DNA of 64,000 bases from Candidatus Zixiibacteriota bacterium (lineage in GTDB: Bacteria; Zixibacteria; MSB-5A5; GN15; FEB-12): the NCBI GenBank assembly GCA_017999435.1, contig JAGNLV010000004.1:372001-436000 (forward strand), in the 5' to 3' direction. The first letter of the stretch is position 1, and every line of letters starts with the position of its first letter. The notes under the pieces were generated by a model, which saw nothing but the letters and a program-made list of their open reading frames with translations, made no database searches and had not been told where the DNA came from. Positions 1 through 7,894 of this stretch are shown one piece after another. The position numbers and the translations under genes were made by a program.

Positions 1-686
1 CAGAACCAGAACGCCAGCCCCTGCACGACCAATCCGAGGAAGAGGAGGGCGACGACCCCCCGCACCGGCAGCGCCGTCACCCCGGCCAGGCCGGCCGATC
101 CGAACATGAGGGTGAGAATGACCGCCGCCGAGACCGAGAGCACAAGGAACGGCGTCACCAGCGGTCCGCACCGCCGGGAGAGGTCGCGGGTGAGGATGGT
201 GAACACCGCCCAGGTGTGGGCCGAGGCAAATACGAGCCAGTCCCCGGCGCTCTGCAGCCACCCGAGCGTAAACAGGCGCCCCTGCGACACCAACAGCAGC
301 ACGCCGGTCGTGGCCACGGCGATCCCCGCCGCCGCCTTGGCCGACAGGCGCTCCTTCAGAAACACCGCCGACAGGACCGCCAGCACGAGCGGGGTCACCG
401 CGATCAGCCACCCGGTGTTGGTCGCCGTGGTGTACTGCATCCCGATCACCTGCACGAGGAAATGGATGGTGATCGCGGCCGCCGCCGCCAGAATCCAGGG
501 ATACTCCGCGCGCGGCACCCGGATCGGCCGCCGCTTGGCCAGGAGCACGGCCCCCATAACCGGAAGCCCGAGCAGGTAGCGCAGGCCGATCACCTGCAGC
601 GGGGTGAGGTACGCCAGGCAGATCTTGGTCGCCACAAACGACCATCCCCAGACACACACGGTGAGCACCAAGAGGAGGCGAATCAT
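1..686 (-). CDS. EamA/DMT-family transporter, C-terminus beyond window edge
   Basis: Inner-membrane protein of the drug/metabolite transporter (EamA) superfamily; substrate unknown. The reverse-strand translation begins MIRLLLVLTVCVWGWSF and continues as a series of hydrophobic helices separated by short charged loops. It contains the WGWSF and GLRYL patterns usual in helices 1-2 of this family and a KERLSAKAAAG stretch before helix 5. The frame is open to base 1, so about 229 residues are visible and the C-terminal end is missing. Two adjacent ATG codons occur; the second (686) is 5 nt from a GGAG and is preferred over the one at 689. Transport role is inferred from family only. Confidence 0.85.
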   Translation of the reverse strand, partial: MIRLLLVLTVCVWGWSFVATKICLAYLTPLQVIGLRYLLGLPVMGAVLLAKRRPIRVPRAEYPWILAAAAAITIHFLVQVIGMQYTTATNTGWLIAVTPLVLAVLSAVFLKERLSAKAAAGIAVATTGVLLLVSQGRLFTLGWLQSAGDWLVFASAHTWAVFTILTRDLSRRCGPLVTPFLVLSVSAAVILTLMFGSAGLAGVTALPVRGVVALLFLGLVVQGLAFWF

Positions 687-920
687 CATTTCTCCACACT
701 GCACCGGGGAATGTGACGGGCAATTACCGCTCCGCCCGCTCCCTTGTCAAATGGAATCGCCGCCCCTCGGGGGGGGACCGATTCCCCGCTTGCGCCGCCC
801 GGCGGCGTGACCGATATTGGCGCAGCTTCCCATACCGGGCAAGGGAGCCGCCCCGCCGTCCGGCCTGCGCCGCGCCGCGGGTGCGCGAAATCTTCGGTCG
901 CTGTCAGCGGAAAGGACACC

Positions 921-1652
921 ATGGGATTGATCGCCGACGCACTCGTCTGGAAAGGCAACCGCCTGGAGGCGCGAGTGCTGTACTCCCGCGCGGGCGTGGC
1001 CCAGCACATTCTCGTGCGCACCGACCGTTCCGGCATCCTCGTCGACACCGGCGACGGCTGTCTGCGCGATCTTCTGGCCGCCGGAATTCGGCTGGATTCG
1101 CTCGGCGGTCTGCTCTACACGCACGGCCACTTCGACCATGTGGGGGGGCTCCACACGCTCCTCGGGTTTCTCCGCATGATCGGCCGCACCGCTCCGCTCC
1201 CCATCTGCGCCCCCGACCGCTGCACCGAGGTGTTCGCCCTCGCCCACACTTTCCGCCGCTGTTACCCCGATCACCTTCCCTACCCCCTGGTGCTGCGCGA
1301 GCTCCACCCGCACGAGCGGTTCGAGCTCGCGGGGCTGCCGATCGAGGCGTACCCGATGGCCCACGCCGGGAGCATCGACCGCGGCGGCATTCTCGATCCC
1401 ATCCCCGCCTTCGGCTACCGCATCACTTTGGAGGGAGAGACAATCGCCATCACCGGCGACACCGGCCTGTGCGATGAGGTCAAGGATCTGGTCCGCGGCG
1501 CCGACCTCGCGATCATCGAAGCGACCTTCGCCGACGACGACCGGTGTGAACCGGAGATGCTCGCACGCGTGCACCTGTCGGAGTCGCTGGCCCGCGACCT
1601 CGGCACCCTGGCCAAGTCCTACCTGCTGATTCACCGGGCGGAGCGATCGTGA
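921..1652 (+). CDS. Metallo-beta-lactamase fold hydrolase (RNase Z-like)
   Basis: A 243-residue cytoplasmic protein of the metallo-beta-lactamase superfamily. It shows the di-metal motif THGHFDHVGG (H68, H70, D72, H73), a later ITGDTG segment that supplies the bridging aspartate, and an AHAG segment with a metal-ligand histidine. The arrangement resembles RNase Z/ElaC-like and other small hydrolases of the fold, but the substrate cannot be told from the sequence. The frame is open further upstream; ATG 921 is chosen because GGAAAGG lies 5 nt before it and the protein then starts at the usual position before the first strand. It stands alone on the plus strand, convergent with the HtrA-like gene. 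Confidence 0.8.
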   Translation: MGLIADALVWKGNRLEARVLYSRAGVAQHILVRTDRSGILVDTGDGCLRDLLAAGIRLDSLGGLLYTHGHFDHVGGLHTLLGFLRMIGRTAPLPICAPDRCTEVFALAHTFRRCYPDHLPYPLVLRELHPHERFELAGLPIEAYPMAHAGSIDRGGILDPIPAFGYRITLEGETIAITGDTGLCDEVKDLVRGADLAIIEATFADDDRCEPEMLARVHLSESLARDLGTLAKSYLLIHRAERS

Positions 1653-1719
1653 GGAGGGCACAGGTATCCGGTGCCGGTGGGAGCGAGCGAGAGCGGGGCG
1701 GCGCGCGAGATTGACGATC

Positions 1720-2898
1720 CTAGCGGAGCCGCTTCTGGAGATCTTCGAGCGCCCGCTGGAGCCGCTCCACCTCCTTCCGCAGGGAATCGGTGACCTCGGC
1801 GGGGTCGCTCACTCCCGGCTGCGGGGCGAAGAGATCCTCCCACCGCGGGTCATCGAGCCGCGCCGTCTCGAGCGCCACGACGTAGGGCATCTCGCGGCGC
1901 AGGTACCCGATCTCCACGCGCGTCCCCGGCGGGTTGTTGCGCACAAGGCTGCGCAGCTCTCCGGCCGATCCGACGGCGACGCCGTTGACGGCGAAGAGCA
2001 AGTCTCCCGGCGAGAGGCCGGCCCGGGCCGCGGGCGACCCCGCGGTCACCGAGGTCACGAGCACTCCCCGGTCGATGATCCGCCCCGGCGTCCGCCCCGA
2101 CTCCACCAAGGACGCCGGGTAGCGAATCTCCAGGCCGGGAGAGACATCGATATCCGCGATCTGCACCCCGACATAGCCGGCGTAGCGGTCGCCCTGAGCG
2201 ACGAGATGGGCCACGGCCTCGGGAATCTCCGAGGCGGGCACAGCCAGGCCGACTTCCGCGAAGCGTTCCCGGCCGATCCCGCCGGTGATGACGCCGACCA
2301 GCTCGCCGGCCATGTCGAACACTCCGCCCCCGACCGTCCCCGAGGTGATCGGCGCGGTGAACTGCATGATTCCGTCGTTGCGTAAGCCGCTGCAGAACCC
2401 GAGCGTGGGCGAGGCCCGCACGCCGTAGGCATTCCCGATCGCGATCACCATCTGCCCTGCACACTGGCGGTGCCGGCACAGCGCGGCCGGTACGCCGAGG
2501 GGGCGGTCAACAGCCAGTACGGCCAGTCCGGTGATGTAGTCCACGCCGCACAGCCTCGCCTCGAGTGTCTGGTCGTCATAGTGGACCAGGATCTGCTCGC
2601 GGCCGGCGACCGAGGAGGCCGAGGCCAGAACATGGCCGGCGCTGTCGTAGATGAGCCCCGAGGAGACGAGGGTGTGGATAGTCTGCCCCCCGGCCCCGCC
2701 CACCCCGCCGTACATTCGGGGCTGGATGGCTTCCACCGTCACGATCGAGCGGGAGGCGCGGTAAATGAGTTCGTTCACGCCGTCCTCCAGCCGGAGGAGC
2801 GGGCTGTCGGCGGCGCCGACCGATGAGATGGCAAAAAGAACCGCCAGTGCGCACGCCCGTGCGCGCTTGCTGGCGGTCAAAAACAGGTGCGTTAGCAT
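1720..2898 (-). CDS. HtrA/DegP-like protein with lost catalytic triad, one PDZ domain
   Basis: A 392-residue exported protein with a signal-like N-terminus (hydrophobic 15-30), a trypsin-fold domain (about 35-235), one PDZ domain (about 238-345) and a short C-terminal coiled coil (about 366-392). The HtrA landmarks are present (GHVLASASSV, VAIGNAYGV, GGGVFDMAGELVG) but the catalytic positions are altered. The histidine of the TNxHV motif aligns with S95, the aspartate of the TDLA motif with G124, and the serine of GNSGG with V189. It is therefore predicted to be proteolytically dead and may act as a sensor, scaffold or decoy in the envelope. It starts 3 nt after the anti-sigma stop codon, third in a sigma-antisigma operon. 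The alignment was made by eye. Confidence 0.82.
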   Translation of the reverse strand: MLTHLFLTASKRARACALAVLFAISSVGAADSPLLRLEDGVNELIYRASRSIVTVEAIQPRMYGGVGGAGGQTIHTLVSSGLIYDSAGHVLASASSVAGREQILVHYDDQTLEARLCGVDYITGLAVLAVDRPLGVPAALCRHRQCAGQMVIAIGNAYGVRASPTLGFCSGLRNDGIMQFTAPITSGTVGGGVFDMAGELVGVITGGIGRERFAEVGLAVPASEIPEAVAHLVAQGDRYAGYVGVQIADIDVSPGLEIRYPASLVESGRTPGRIIDRGVLVTSVTAGSPAARAGLSPGDLLFAVNGVAVGSAGELRSLVRNNPPGTRVEIGYLRREMPYVVALETARLDDPRWEDLFAPQPGVSDPAEVTDSLRKEVERLQRALEDLQKRLR

Positions 2899-2901
2899 TC
2901 G

Positions 2902-3585
2902 TCAGTAGGTCTGGTCAACCTCCCTCGCAGTGCCATCCGGCGTTTGGTACGACCGAATTACCGGACGAATCCGATAGACCTCCGACACGTAGGGCGAGGC
3001 CCCGGTCGTAGCCGCGACATTGGTCGCCCCATACGTCGGCAACCCGTGAAATTCAACCTGCGCGCCAACCGCCTGGGAAAGCCGGTTGAGCCGCTCGGCC
3101 CGGGCCATCTGCGCCGCCAGCGACCAATCCTTCTCCAGATTCACCGTCAGATTCGGATTGTGCGTCGGCTGCGCGGTCATGTACCGGGTCGAGGGATCGC
3201 CACCCAGGTCGGCCATTGCCGTCTGTGGCTCCTGACCGCCCGAGAGCATCATGATCCCGACCAGCGTCAGGACGCAGACGCTCACGGCGACCGGGGCCAC
3301 CGCCGCCCACCGGACCACCGGCGCGCGCTTCGGCAGGTAGGCCTTGGTGCGCGTTTCCGCGAAGCGCTCTTCCGCCAGCCGATGGAACAGCTTGGTGGTG
3401 AAGTCGGCCGACACCGTGCGCGCCTTCACCTGCTCGGCCGCGGCAAAGAGACTACGGTACTCGCTCTCCTCTCGGCGACATTCGGGGCAGGTCGATAGAT
3501 GCTCGCTCACCGCCAGTTTCCGCCGGCCGGAGAGTTCCTCTCTACAGTAGGCTGACAGGAAGGAGCGTGTTCTTCGACAGCGCAT
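2902..3585 (-). CDS. Zinc-finger anti-sigma factor with transmembrane segment
   Basis: A 227-residue membrane-anchored anti-sigma factor. The N-terminal domain carries the HxxxCxxC zinc-binding signature (HLSTCPEC, about residues 28-35) with an upstream Cys14 as probable fourth ligand, typical of ZAS-type anti-sigma factors. A single transmembrane helix follows (about 93-115), then a periplasmic region of about 110 residues with no recognised domain. The start overlaps the end of the sigma gene by 44 nt, and GGAGGG 5 nt before ATG 3585 supports it and suggests translational coupling. Its expected role is to hold the adjacent ECF sigma factor at the membrane until an envelope signal releases it. 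The downstream dead HtrA homologue may take part in sensing. Confidence 0.88.
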   Translation of the reverse strand: MRCRRTRSFLSAYCREELSGRRKLAVSEHLSTCPECRREESEYRSLFAAAEQVKARTVSADFTTKLFHRLAEERFAETRTKAYLPKRAPVVRWAAVAPVAVSVCVLTLVGIMMLSGGQEPQTAMADLGGDPSTRYMTAQPTHNPNLTVNLEKDWSLAAQMARAERLNRLSQAVGAQVEFHGLPTYGATNVAATTGASPYVSEVYRIRPVIRSYQTPDGTAREVDQTY

Positions 3586-4150
3586 TCTGACCCTCCAGTT
3601 TGGGTAAGAGCTTATCCCTGAGCATCAGGCGGGCCCGGTTCACTCGCGACTTGACCGTCCCCAACGGTATGCTCAGAATTCTTGCCACTTCTTCGTACGG
3701 CATCTCCTGAAGATCGCGGAGCATGAACGCCAGCCGGTACTTCTCCGGGAGTTCCTGCACCGCTTCGTCGATGACCTGGGGGAGGCGGCTGGGGAGTTTC
3801 ATCTCGACCGCGAACTCCGCCTCGTTCCCCTGCATCTCGGTGATGTCGTAATGTTTGAACCGCTTCCGCTTCCGCAACTCGTTGCGGGCGAGATTCAGTC
3901 CGATCGTATAGATCCAGGTTGAGAAACAGTGCTGGAAATTGAAGGACTGCCGATGCTGGTAGACGCGAATAAAGGTCTCCTGCACGATATCCTCGGCTTC
4001 CTCCTGCGATGACAACATGCGACCGATCACGTTCATCAGCCGGTCCTTGTACCGTTCGACCAACTCGTTAAAAGCCACCATGTCGCCGTCCTGCACCCGG
4101 TGCATGAGTTTGTAGTCGATCTCTTTCTCGGTCTCTTTGTTTTTCGCCAT
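3542..4150 (-). CDS. rpoE: ECF-type RNA polymerase sigma factor (sigma-E-like)
   Basis: A 202-residue sigma-70 family factor of the extracytoplasmic function class. Region 2 is seen in VERYKDRLMNVIGRML, EEAEDIVQETFIRVY and FSTWIYTIGLNLARNELRKR. Region 4 is seen in LPEKYRLAFMLRDLQEMPYEEVA followed by LGTVKSRVNRARLML, the helix-turn-helix that reads the -35 element. The open frame begins 87 nt further upstream, but ATG 4150 (MAKNKETEKE) gives the usual length and start. It is first in an operon with its anti-sigma factor and a catalytically dead HtrA homologue, which suggests control of an envelope-stress response. The gene symbol is by family analogy only. Confidence 0.92.
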   Translation of the reverse strand: MAKNKETEKEIDYKLMHRVQDGDMVAFNELVERYKDRLMNVIGRMLSSQEEAEDIVQETFIRVYQHRQSFNFQHCFSTWIYTIGLNLARNELRKRKRFKHYDITEMQGNEAEFAVEMKLPSRLPQVIDEAVQELPEKYRLAFMLRDLQEMPYEEVARILSIPLGTVKSRVNRARLMLRDKLLPKLEGQNALSKNTLLPVSLL

Positions 4151-4177
4151 CGTCGTCCCGTCCTTCGTGCTATGTCT

Positions 4178-4206
4178 CTGGTACCCGCCAGAGTCCTGGA
4201 AGTTCC
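4178..4206 (-). promoter_or_regulatory. Possible autoregulated ECF-sigma promoter
   Basis: On the minus strand an exact GGAACTT (4206-4200), identical to the sigma-E -35 consensus of Escherichia coli, lies about 50 bp before the sigma gene. Sixteen bases later comes TACCAGA, a weak match to an ECF -10 element. Autoregulation is typical for this class, but the -10 is not convincing. Confidence 0.35.
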
Positions 4207-4386
4207 ACAATCTTTCCTCGCGGCCCGCCATAAGCAACAGAAATTTAACAACTTACCGCAGCCGGCCAGGGGCCGTGCGGATCCCGCCGGGATTACGTCT
4301 CTTGGCCAGCCGCCGGTCCGTCGTCCCTAATACCCGTTCGAAGGCGCAATCTTCCCCGGCGGCGGCGGTGTGGACTTATTCGCTGC

Positions 4387-4414
4387 TTGACAATCCCGGC
4401 CGCCGTTGTACCTT
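4387..4414 (+). promoter_or_regulatory. Probable promoter of the class IV aminotransferase gene
   Basis: A perfect TTGACA (4387-4392) is followed after 16 bp by TACCTT (4409-4414). Transcription would begin near 4421, giving a leader of only about 11 nt before ATG 4432. Confidence 0.45.
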
Positions 4415-4431
4415 AGCCCCCTGAAAGCCAT

Positions 4432-5274
4432 ATGGTTAAGACGACCACCACGATTAACGGCCGACTGGTCCCCAAGCGGGAGGCCATAATCTCGGTCTTC
4501 GACAACTCGCTGCAGTACGCCGAGGGGCTGTTTGAGATGTTGCTGGCGGTGGACGATCGGCCAATTTTCCCCCGCGATCACCTCCGCCGCCTCCAGCGGG
4601 GATCGCGGGTTATCGGGCTCGAGCTGCCGGTCACACCGGCTCAGCTTGAGCGCTGGATGGTCAAGACGCTGCGGGCCCATCCGGCGCGCATCAAGAAACT
4701 CCGCCTGACCATCACCGCCGGCGAATCAGCCCGCTGGTTCGGCCGGCCCGGCCGGCCGCAGGTGATCCTCTCGGCCGGTCCGCACCGGATGCCGACCGTC
4801 CCGTTCCGTCTCTGGGTCTCCGATTTCCGAGTCGACCAAAATTCGATCCTCCACAGGATCAAGACGCTCTCCTACGCACTCCACGCCGCCGCCTTCCGCC
4901 AGGCGCACCGTCGGCGGTGCGACGACGCCCTCCTGCTCAACGAGCGCGACGAAGTTGCCGAGGTCACTTCGGCCAACATCTTCTGGGTCGACCGCGGAAC
5001 CATCTACACGCCGCCGCTCTCGTCAGGCTGTCTCGACGGCGTCACGCGCCGCATCGTGCTGCGCGAATGCCGCCGCCTGAAACTCCCCGTCGCCGAGCGA
5101 CCCGCCTTCCTGAGAGACCTCTGCGCCGCCGACGAGGTCTTCATTTCCAGTTCCACCAAGCTCGTGATCGGGGTCGGCGGCATCAGCGGGCCGGGCGGCG
5201 GCTGCACAATCCCCCAGGGACCCGTCACCGGGCAGCTCTTCCGTCACTTCCGCAAACTGGTCGGCCTTGACTGA
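4432..5274 (+). CDS. Class IV aminotransferase / aminodeoxychorismate lyase-like protein
   Basis: A 280-residue pyridoxal-phosphate enzyme of fold type IV, the family of branched-chain amino acid aminotransferase (IlvE), D-alanine aminotransferase and 4-amino-4-deoxychorismate lyase (PabC). The PLP lysine is K144 in the motif IKTLSY. The conserved E-x-T-SANIF element that contacts the cofactor pyridine is at 177-184. A GCLDGVTRR segment (199-207) matches the phosphate-binding region. Length is closest to PabC and to short aminotransferases; substrate cannot be assigned without neighbours from folate or branched-chain pathways, and none are present. It is monocistronic with its own promoter-like sequence just upstream. 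Confidence 0.82.
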   Translation: MVKTTTTINGRLVPKREAIISVFDNSLQYAEGLFEMLLAVDDRPIFPRDHLRRLQRGSRVIGLELPVTPAQLERWMVKTLRAHPARIKKLRLTITAGESARWFGRPGRPQVILSAGPHRMPTVPFRLWVSDFRVDQNSILHRIKTLSYALHAAAFRQAHRRRCDDALLLNERDEVAEVTSANIFWVDRGTIYTPPLSSGCLDGVTRRIVLRECRRLKLPVAERPAFLRDLCAADEVFISSSTKLVIGVGGISGPGGGCTIPQGPVTGQLFRHFRKLVGLD

Positions 5275-5375
5275 CCGGCGGGCGCGGCGCCTCCGATGTT
5301 TTTGTTGCTTTAGCCCCCCTGCCGGAGCTATTGCTTGCGGTAACTGATCATTCGGAGAGCAATCGAGGCCGGTGT

Positions 5376-6218
5376 ATGAAAGTCCGCTTTGTCTGTCTGT
5401 CCGCTGTTATCCTGTCAGTCGGGCTGTGCGCGCTGGCTCGGCCCGCGGCCGCGCAACCCCAGGAGCCCGTCCAGCGCGTCCCGCACGGCAGCACGAGCCT
5501 GTACGAACTGCCGCCCCGCTGGCTGGTCGACATCCCCACCGCCGGCACCCTCCCCCGCGGTTACTGGGACGTCGTCATCCGCCTCTCCCCGTACGGTGCG
5601 GCGACCGGCTACATCGATATCGGCCTCTCCAACCGCTTCCAGCTCGGGCTTTCCTACGGAGGCATCGACATCATCTCGGCCTCCAGTCCCGACTGGAACC
5701 CCGACATGGGCATCAACATCAAGTTCCGCGTGGTCGATGAGCTCGAGTACTTCCCCGCCGTCGCCCTCGGCTTCGCCTCGCAGGGGAGCGGGCCGTACAA
5801 CGACGATCTCAAGCGGTACACGTTCAAGTCGCGCGGCTTCTACGGCATCGTCAGCCGCAGCTTCTACTTCTACCAGTGGACGGCGGGCGGCCATTTCGGC
5901 GTCAACTACACGCTGGAGAACGACGTCGACGATGAATCGGACGTCAACTTCTTCGCCGGCTTCGACGCCACATTCAAGTACAACCTCGCGTTCTTCGCCG
6001 AGTGGGACGCGGCGCTCAATGACGACGCGAGCGCGCTCCCCGGCGGCGAGCCCTATACGTTCGCCGGCCGCGGCCGCGGCTACCTGAGCATGGCGGTGAA
6101 GTGGCTCTTCACCGATAATCTGCAGCTGGAGTTTATCGCCAAGGACCTGACGCTCAATCGCCGCGAATCCGACACCTTCTCCCGTGAAGTGCGGATCACG
6201 TATATCGATCGGTTTTGA
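5376..6218 (+). CDS. Predicted outer-membrane beta-barrel protein
   Basis: A 280-residue protein with an N-terminal signal peptide (MKVRFVCLSAVILSVG, cleavage near ARPAAA-Q). The mature part has amphipathic strands of alternating aromatic and small residues, such as YGIVSRSFYFYQWTAGGHFG and FAGFDATFKYNLAFFAEWD. The C-terminal residue is phenylalanine (TYIDRF), the usual signal for BAM-dependent insertion. No named family was recognised; it has the look of the YjbH/porin-like outer-membrane proteins common in FCB genomes. ATG 5376 is chosen because the signal peptide begins there. The gene is convergent with the creatininase-family gene 30 bp away. Confidence 0.7.
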   Translation: MKVRFVCLSAVILSVGLCALARPAAAQPQEPVQRVPHGSTSLYELPPRWLVDIPTAGTLPRGYWDVVIRLSPYGAATGYIDIGLSNRFQLGLSYGGIDIISASSPDWNPDMGINIKFRVVDELEYFPAVALGFASQGSGPYNDDLKRYTFKSRGFYGIVSRSFYFYQWTAGGHFGVNYTLENDVDDESDVNFFAGFDATFKYNLAFFAEWDAALNDDASALPGGEPYTFAGRGRGYLSMAVKWLFTDNLQLEFIAKDLTLNRRESDTFSREVRITYIDRF

Positions 6219-6248
6219 TGGCGCACGCGGGGCCGGCGCCGGCCGCCC

Positions 6249-6986
6249 CTACAGCCCGAACTTTCGCCACCGCCCGAGCACCATCGCCGCGAACTCCCCC
6301 ACCGCGTCGATCACTTTCTCCCGGTATTCCTTCGCCCGCCGGTCATCGAACTCCGGGTACCCCTCCCCCGCCTTGTACAGGAGGATGGTCCCCGGCACCG
6401 GGTAGACATCGGCCCCCGGATTAAACGTGTAGGCGAGATCCGGATCGTACCGCTCCCGGTCGGCCAGGGCGGGATCCATCGCCCAGATGTACGCCGTCTC
6501 GTCGGTCCCGGCGTGCCCGCCGATGTGGCCAAAGAAATTCTCGGTCATATCCGCGCACAGCTGCCACCAGTGGATGACCGCGATGTTCGCCCGGCGCTCG
6601 GCGTGGAAGGCGTACGCGACGTCTTTCAGGACGGCGTTATTGCCGCCGTGGCCGTTGATGACGATGACGTGGCGGAAGCCGGCGGCGGCCAGCGAGTCGA
6701 GCACGTCGCGAACGTAGGCGCCGAAGGTCTCCGGGCGGACGGTTGCGCCGCCGTTGTAGCGCAGGAGGGACTTCGTAATGCCGTAAGTGACCGTCGGCGC
6801 CACCAGTGCGTTGAGGCGCTCGGCGATATGGCCGGCGATGTCCTCGGGGATGTAGATATCGGTGCCGAGGCAGGCCGCGCCGTGCGCCTCCACCGTCCCC
6901 ACCGGCAGCACGGCCGTGTCAATCTCCGCCGGCACCAGTTCCCTGATGCGCAGCCAGCTCAGGCGCTGCAGGCGTCGTTCCACCAC
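6249..6986 (-). CDS. Creatininase-family amidohydrolase
   Basis: A 245-residue cytoplasmic metalloprotein of the creatininase/MftE family. The family's metal-binding motifs are clear: LPVGTVEAHGAACLGTD near 26-42, VINGHGGNN near 118-126, and a GHAGTDETA segment carrying a further glutamate ligand. Family members hydrolyse cyclic amides or trim peptides (creatininase, MftE) or open rings in riboflavin/F420-type pathways; the actual substrate is unknown. Two consecutive GTG codons (6986 and 6983) are the only sensible starts, directly abutting the TGA of the upstream DUF2064-like gene. The two proteins are therefore probably made from one transcript and may work together. Confidence 0.85.
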   Translation of the reverse strand: MVERRLQRLSWLRIRELVPAEIDTAVLPVGTVEAHGAACLGTDIYIPEDIAGHIAERLNALVAPTVTYGITKSLLRYNGGATVRPETFGAYVRDVLDSLAAAGFRHVIVINGHGGNNAVLKDVAYAFHAERRANIAVIHWWQLCADMTENFFGHIGGHAGTDETAYIWAMDPALADRERYDPDLAYTFNPGADVYPVPGTILLYKAGEGYPEFDDRRAKEYREKVIDAVGEFAAMVLGRWRKFGL

Positions 6987-7730
6987 TCACTCCATCCGCG
7001 AAAGCAGGCGCTCGATCACCAGCTCCGTCTCGCGGGCCGACAGCTCGTCTCCCTCGAAGCGAAACTGGTTGATGTCCCGCACCATGAGTTCCAGTTCGTC
7101 GGGATCCTCGACGCAGTACCAGATTTCCAGCTCCGCCCAGCGCAGCTCCTGCTCGGTGAACGCGTTCGACACGTCGTGGTAGATCGACGGCGATTTCCAG
7201 TCGAACTCGGACAGCTTCACCCGGTACTCCGACGACATTCCGATCACGTAGTATCGCCCCTCGGGGGTGGGCCCGAACACGGCGTCCGACTCCCGCAGCA
7301 TGCGCAGGGCGCGGCACATCTGGTCGGTCTTGACCGTGGGGGTCCGGCTGCCGATCACGAGCACGTGCCTGTAGCCGGCCGCGAAGGCGTCCTGAAACAC
7401 CTTCTCGATTCGCAGGCCCCACCGCTCCATCGGCAGCTTCACCCCCTGGAACCGATTTTTCAGCGCGGTCGCCCGCTTGCCGCTCGATTTCTTCCTGAGG
7501 TACTCCGTTATGATCCCGACCAATCGCTCGCGCTCCGGCAGTTCGGCATAGTACAGGCGCACGTCGACATCGGCATCGAGAGCGTGGTTGATCGTGTCGG
7601 TAATGAAAGCCTGGTGGAGAAAGCGCAGGGAATCGCCCTGGATGGCGCCGAGCTCCATCTGCGATCCGTCTTCAGTCGGCTCCTGGACGCACACGGCGAT
7701 GACTGAATCGTTCTTCTTTGTCCGGGCCAT
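6987..7730 (-). CDS. DUF2064-like nucleotide-sugar transferase-fold protein, variant motif
   Basis: A 247-residue protein. Residues 112-165 resemble the DUF2064/TIGR04282 glycosyltransferase-A-like family: an FQDAFAAGYRHVLVIGS segment, then a TP turn and later FGPTPEGRYYVIGM. In typical members the turn reads GSDCP or GSDSP, where the aspartate binds metal; here it reads GSRTP with R129, so standard activity is doubtful. Residues 55-110 also match the family pattern of a strand followed by an FQG-x-LPMERWGLRI segment. The gene abuts a creatininase-family gene downstream with no spacer. Function unknown; assignment is by motif reading only. Confidence 0.6.
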   Translation of the reverse strand: MARTKKNDSVIAVCVQEPTEDGSQMELGAIQGDSLRFLHQAFITDTINHALDADVDVRLYYAELPERERLVGIITEYLRKKSSGKRATALKNRFQGVKLPMERWGLRIEKVFQDAFAAGYRHVLVIGSRTPTVKTDQMCRALRMLRESDAVFGPTPEGRYYVIGMSSEYRVKLSEFDWKSPSIYHDVSNAFTEQELRWAELEIWYCVEDPDELELMVRDINQFRFEGDELSARETELVIERLLSRME

Positions 7731-7894
7731 ACGTCCCTTACGAGTTAGGGTCCTCTGTCACGCCGGAATATACATGCCGGGATTCGGCGGCGTCAAGGTT
7801 CGCCGAAAGAGAATTTCCGGAAAAGCGGTCGGGGAGAGCGGGCGCGCAAGCGCGCGGAGAGGGAGCGGGCCGCGGCGCCTGAAGCGGGGCGGGG

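Noticed and set aside
6228-6250. GGCCGGCGCCGGCC palindrome between the outer-membrane and creatininase genes as a terminator
   Set aside because: No T run on either strand; such palindromes arise often in G+C-rich spacer DNA.
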